A stretch of DNA of 64,000 nucleotides, taken from assembly GCA_947498455.1 (NCBI GenBank), contig CANMKK010000001.1:248001-312000 (forward strand). Reading direction: 5' to 3'. This stretch comes from an uncultured Aquimarina sp. GTDB taxonomy: Bacteria > Bacteroidota > Bacteroidia > Flavobacteriales > Flavobacteriaceae. Below the pieces are notes generated by a model. That model did not search any database. It had not been told where the DNA came from and saw only the letters and a list, made by a program, of their open reading frames with translations. The position numbers were made by a program, and so were the translations under genes. Each line of letters begins with the position of its first letter. Position 1 is the stretch's first letter. Positions 63,188 to 64,000 of this stretch are shown here, piece by piece.

Positions 63188-63724
63188 TTGAAACACACAA
63201 TTCTATGTTTTCTGATTTTTTTTTCAGGATTTATTTTCTGTCAAAATGAAACAACTAAGGGCAATATTATAAAAAATTATGGGAAAACATATGAAGTTAA
63301 AAATCCTGACTTCAAAACAAATACGCTTCAGGAACTTAAAGTGGTATTTGATATCGGAAGATCGTTTCATGATAGTACCAAAGTAAACCCTTTAATACAT
63401 TCGGCTGTCCGTTATTATAATATGCATATTCTTGCTGGAGTTCCCGAAGAAAACCTTAAAATCGCATTAGTCATACATGGTGATGCAGCTTATGATATCC
63501 TAAATAATAAAAACTACAAAGCTAAATTCAATATTAAAAATCCAAATATTTTATTACTTTCGGCATTAGTTAAAAAAGGTGTTTCAATTATAGTATGTGG
63601 ACAAACGGCAGCACATAAGAATATAACGAAGCTGGATGTACAAAAAGATGTACAATTTGCATTATCCGCAATGACAGCATTGGTACAATTACAAAACGAA
63701 AATTACAGACTCATTAATTTTTAA
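63188..63724 (+). CDS. Secreted DsrE-family-like protein
   Basis: A 178-residue exported protein (MKHTILCFLIFFSGFIFCQ signal peptide). The body resembles the DsrE/DsrF-like fold: ELKVVFDIGRSFHDS, KIALVIHGDAAYDIL, LLSALVKKGVSIIVCGQTAAH and a final helical segment. The conserved cysteine in IIVCGQTA is the usual DsrE position for sulfur handling. It starts at TTG: no ATG lies upstream in frame, and the TTG gives an ideal signal peptide. A likely amidohydrolase gene starts 14 bp later on the same strand. Confidence 0.82.
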   Translation: MKHTILCFLIFFSGFIFCQNETTKGNIIKNYGKTYEVKNPDFKTNTLQELKVVFDIGRSFHDSTKVNPLIHSAVRYYNMHILAGVPEENLKIALVIHGDAAYDILNNKNYKAKFNIKNPNILLLSALVKKGVSIIVCGQTAAHKNITKLDVQKDVQFALSAMTALVQLQNENYRLINF

Positions 63725-63738
63725 CACCATCTAGATTT

Positions 63739-64000
63739 ATGAAAAATAACATCCTTATAGTACTACTTTTAATCTTCTGCACTGTAGAGGCGCAAAAAAT
63801 TGATCCAAAAGTTAAGGAGATTTCAGAAAATATTGAAAGTAAAGTAATAGAATGGAGACGAGATTTTCATCAGAATCCAGAACTATCTAATCGCGAATTC
63901 GAAACAGCAAAAAAAATTGCAAAACACCTTAAGAGTTTAGGATTTTCTGTTACTGAAAATGTTGCCAAAACGGGTGTTGTTGGTATTTTAGAAGGGAGCC
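63739..64000 (+). CDS. M20-family amidohydrolase, N-terminal part (partial)
   Basis: ATG at 63739 opens 87 codons to the window edge. Signal peptide MKNNILIVLLLIFCTVEAQ, then EWRRDFHQNPELSNREFETA and SVTENVAKTGVVGILEGS, the canonical start of M20D amidohydrolases (hippurate/N-acetyl amino acid hydrolases), which carry two zincs. The metal site lies beyond the window. Probably cotranscribed with the DsrE-like gene. Confidence 0.88.
   Translation, partial: MKNNILIVLLLIFCTVEAQKIDPKVKEISENIESKVIEWRRDFHQNPELSNREFETAKKIAKHLKSLGFSVTENVAKTGVVGILEGS

Noticed and set aside
1..64000. tRNA or rRNA genes
   Set aside because: I scanned intergenic regions for T-loop (GGTTCGAATCC-like) and acceptor-stem patterns and found none that fold convincingly.

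Overview
The window is AT-rich chromosomal DNA from a member of the Bacteroidota, almost certainly a marine-type Flavobacteriaceae close to Aquimarina (genus inferred, not proven). The evidence is three secreted proteins with type IX secretion (T9SS) type A sorting domains, repeated TAnnTTTG promoter -7 elements, weak or absent Shine-Dalgarno sequences, family-restricted proteins (DUF4834, YG-repeat secreted proteins), and a neighbouring gene pair that looks like the first two steps of sulfonolipid (capnine) synthesis. I saw no rRNA, tRNA, CRISPR array, integrase or insertion sequence, so this reads as backbone rather than an island.

Layout. 1-8 kb: end of a sensor kinase, an S41 protease, a phytase-like esterase lipoprotein, an S1-type RNA-binding protein (CvfB family), a conserved 481-residue unknown, peroxiredoxin Bcp, endonuclease III without its iron-sulfur cluster, a 48-residue small protein and an ECF sigma factor. 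8-19.5 kb: uvrA, then two paralogous secreted Tyr/Arg repeat proteins flanking a 1593-residue M43 metalloprotease. 19.5-25 kb: a four-gene minus-strand surface-glycan operon (DUF4834, YfhO, glycosyltransferase, flippase). 25-33 kb: an outer-membrane barrel with a long charged tail, a GNAT enzyme, the putative capnine pair and an oligopeptidase B-like lipoprotein. 33-40.6 kb: YbaB, an OmpA protein, a DUF1508 protein, threonine aldolase, a DUF5117-type metalloprotease, prfB with a programmed +1 frameshift, and an ArsC-like protein. 40.6-46 kb: a TraO-like/TraQ-like surface pair with DUF5011 and PKD domains, and a T9SS repeat protein. 46-53 kb: fumarase, a Cys/Met-metabolism PLP enzyme with a divergent Lrp regulator, an agmatinase-family enzyme, holA and a solitary HsdR-N nuclease-like protein. 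53-64 kb: a GT2 glycosyltransferase, OmpA lipoprotein, DUF3108 protein, TsaC/Sua5, a PcrA/UvrD helicase, a secreted metalloprotease, a DsrE-like protein and the start of an M20 amidohydrolase.

Themes. Secreted or envelope peptidases are numerous (S41, M43, S9, DUF5117-type, a second metzincin, M20), which suits a proteolytic surface-living flavobacterium. Housekeeping DNA repair and replication genes (nth, uvrA, pcrA, holA) and translation genes (prfB, tsaC) are interspersed. Many transcription units end in clear hairpin terminators. Several genes start with TTG or GTG, where the expected N-terminus of the family leaves no ATG option.

The most interesting signals are: the prfB frameshift site with a perfect Shine-Dalgarno in a lineage that hardly uses that signal for initiation; the putative cysteate synthase/cysteate acyltransferase pair; the cluster-less endonuclease III; the TraO/TraQ-like pair outside any conjugative element; two short genes (48 and 28 codons) that normal length cut-offs miss; and a perfect 56-bp palindrome. 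I did not find a convincing wholly new multi-gene system.
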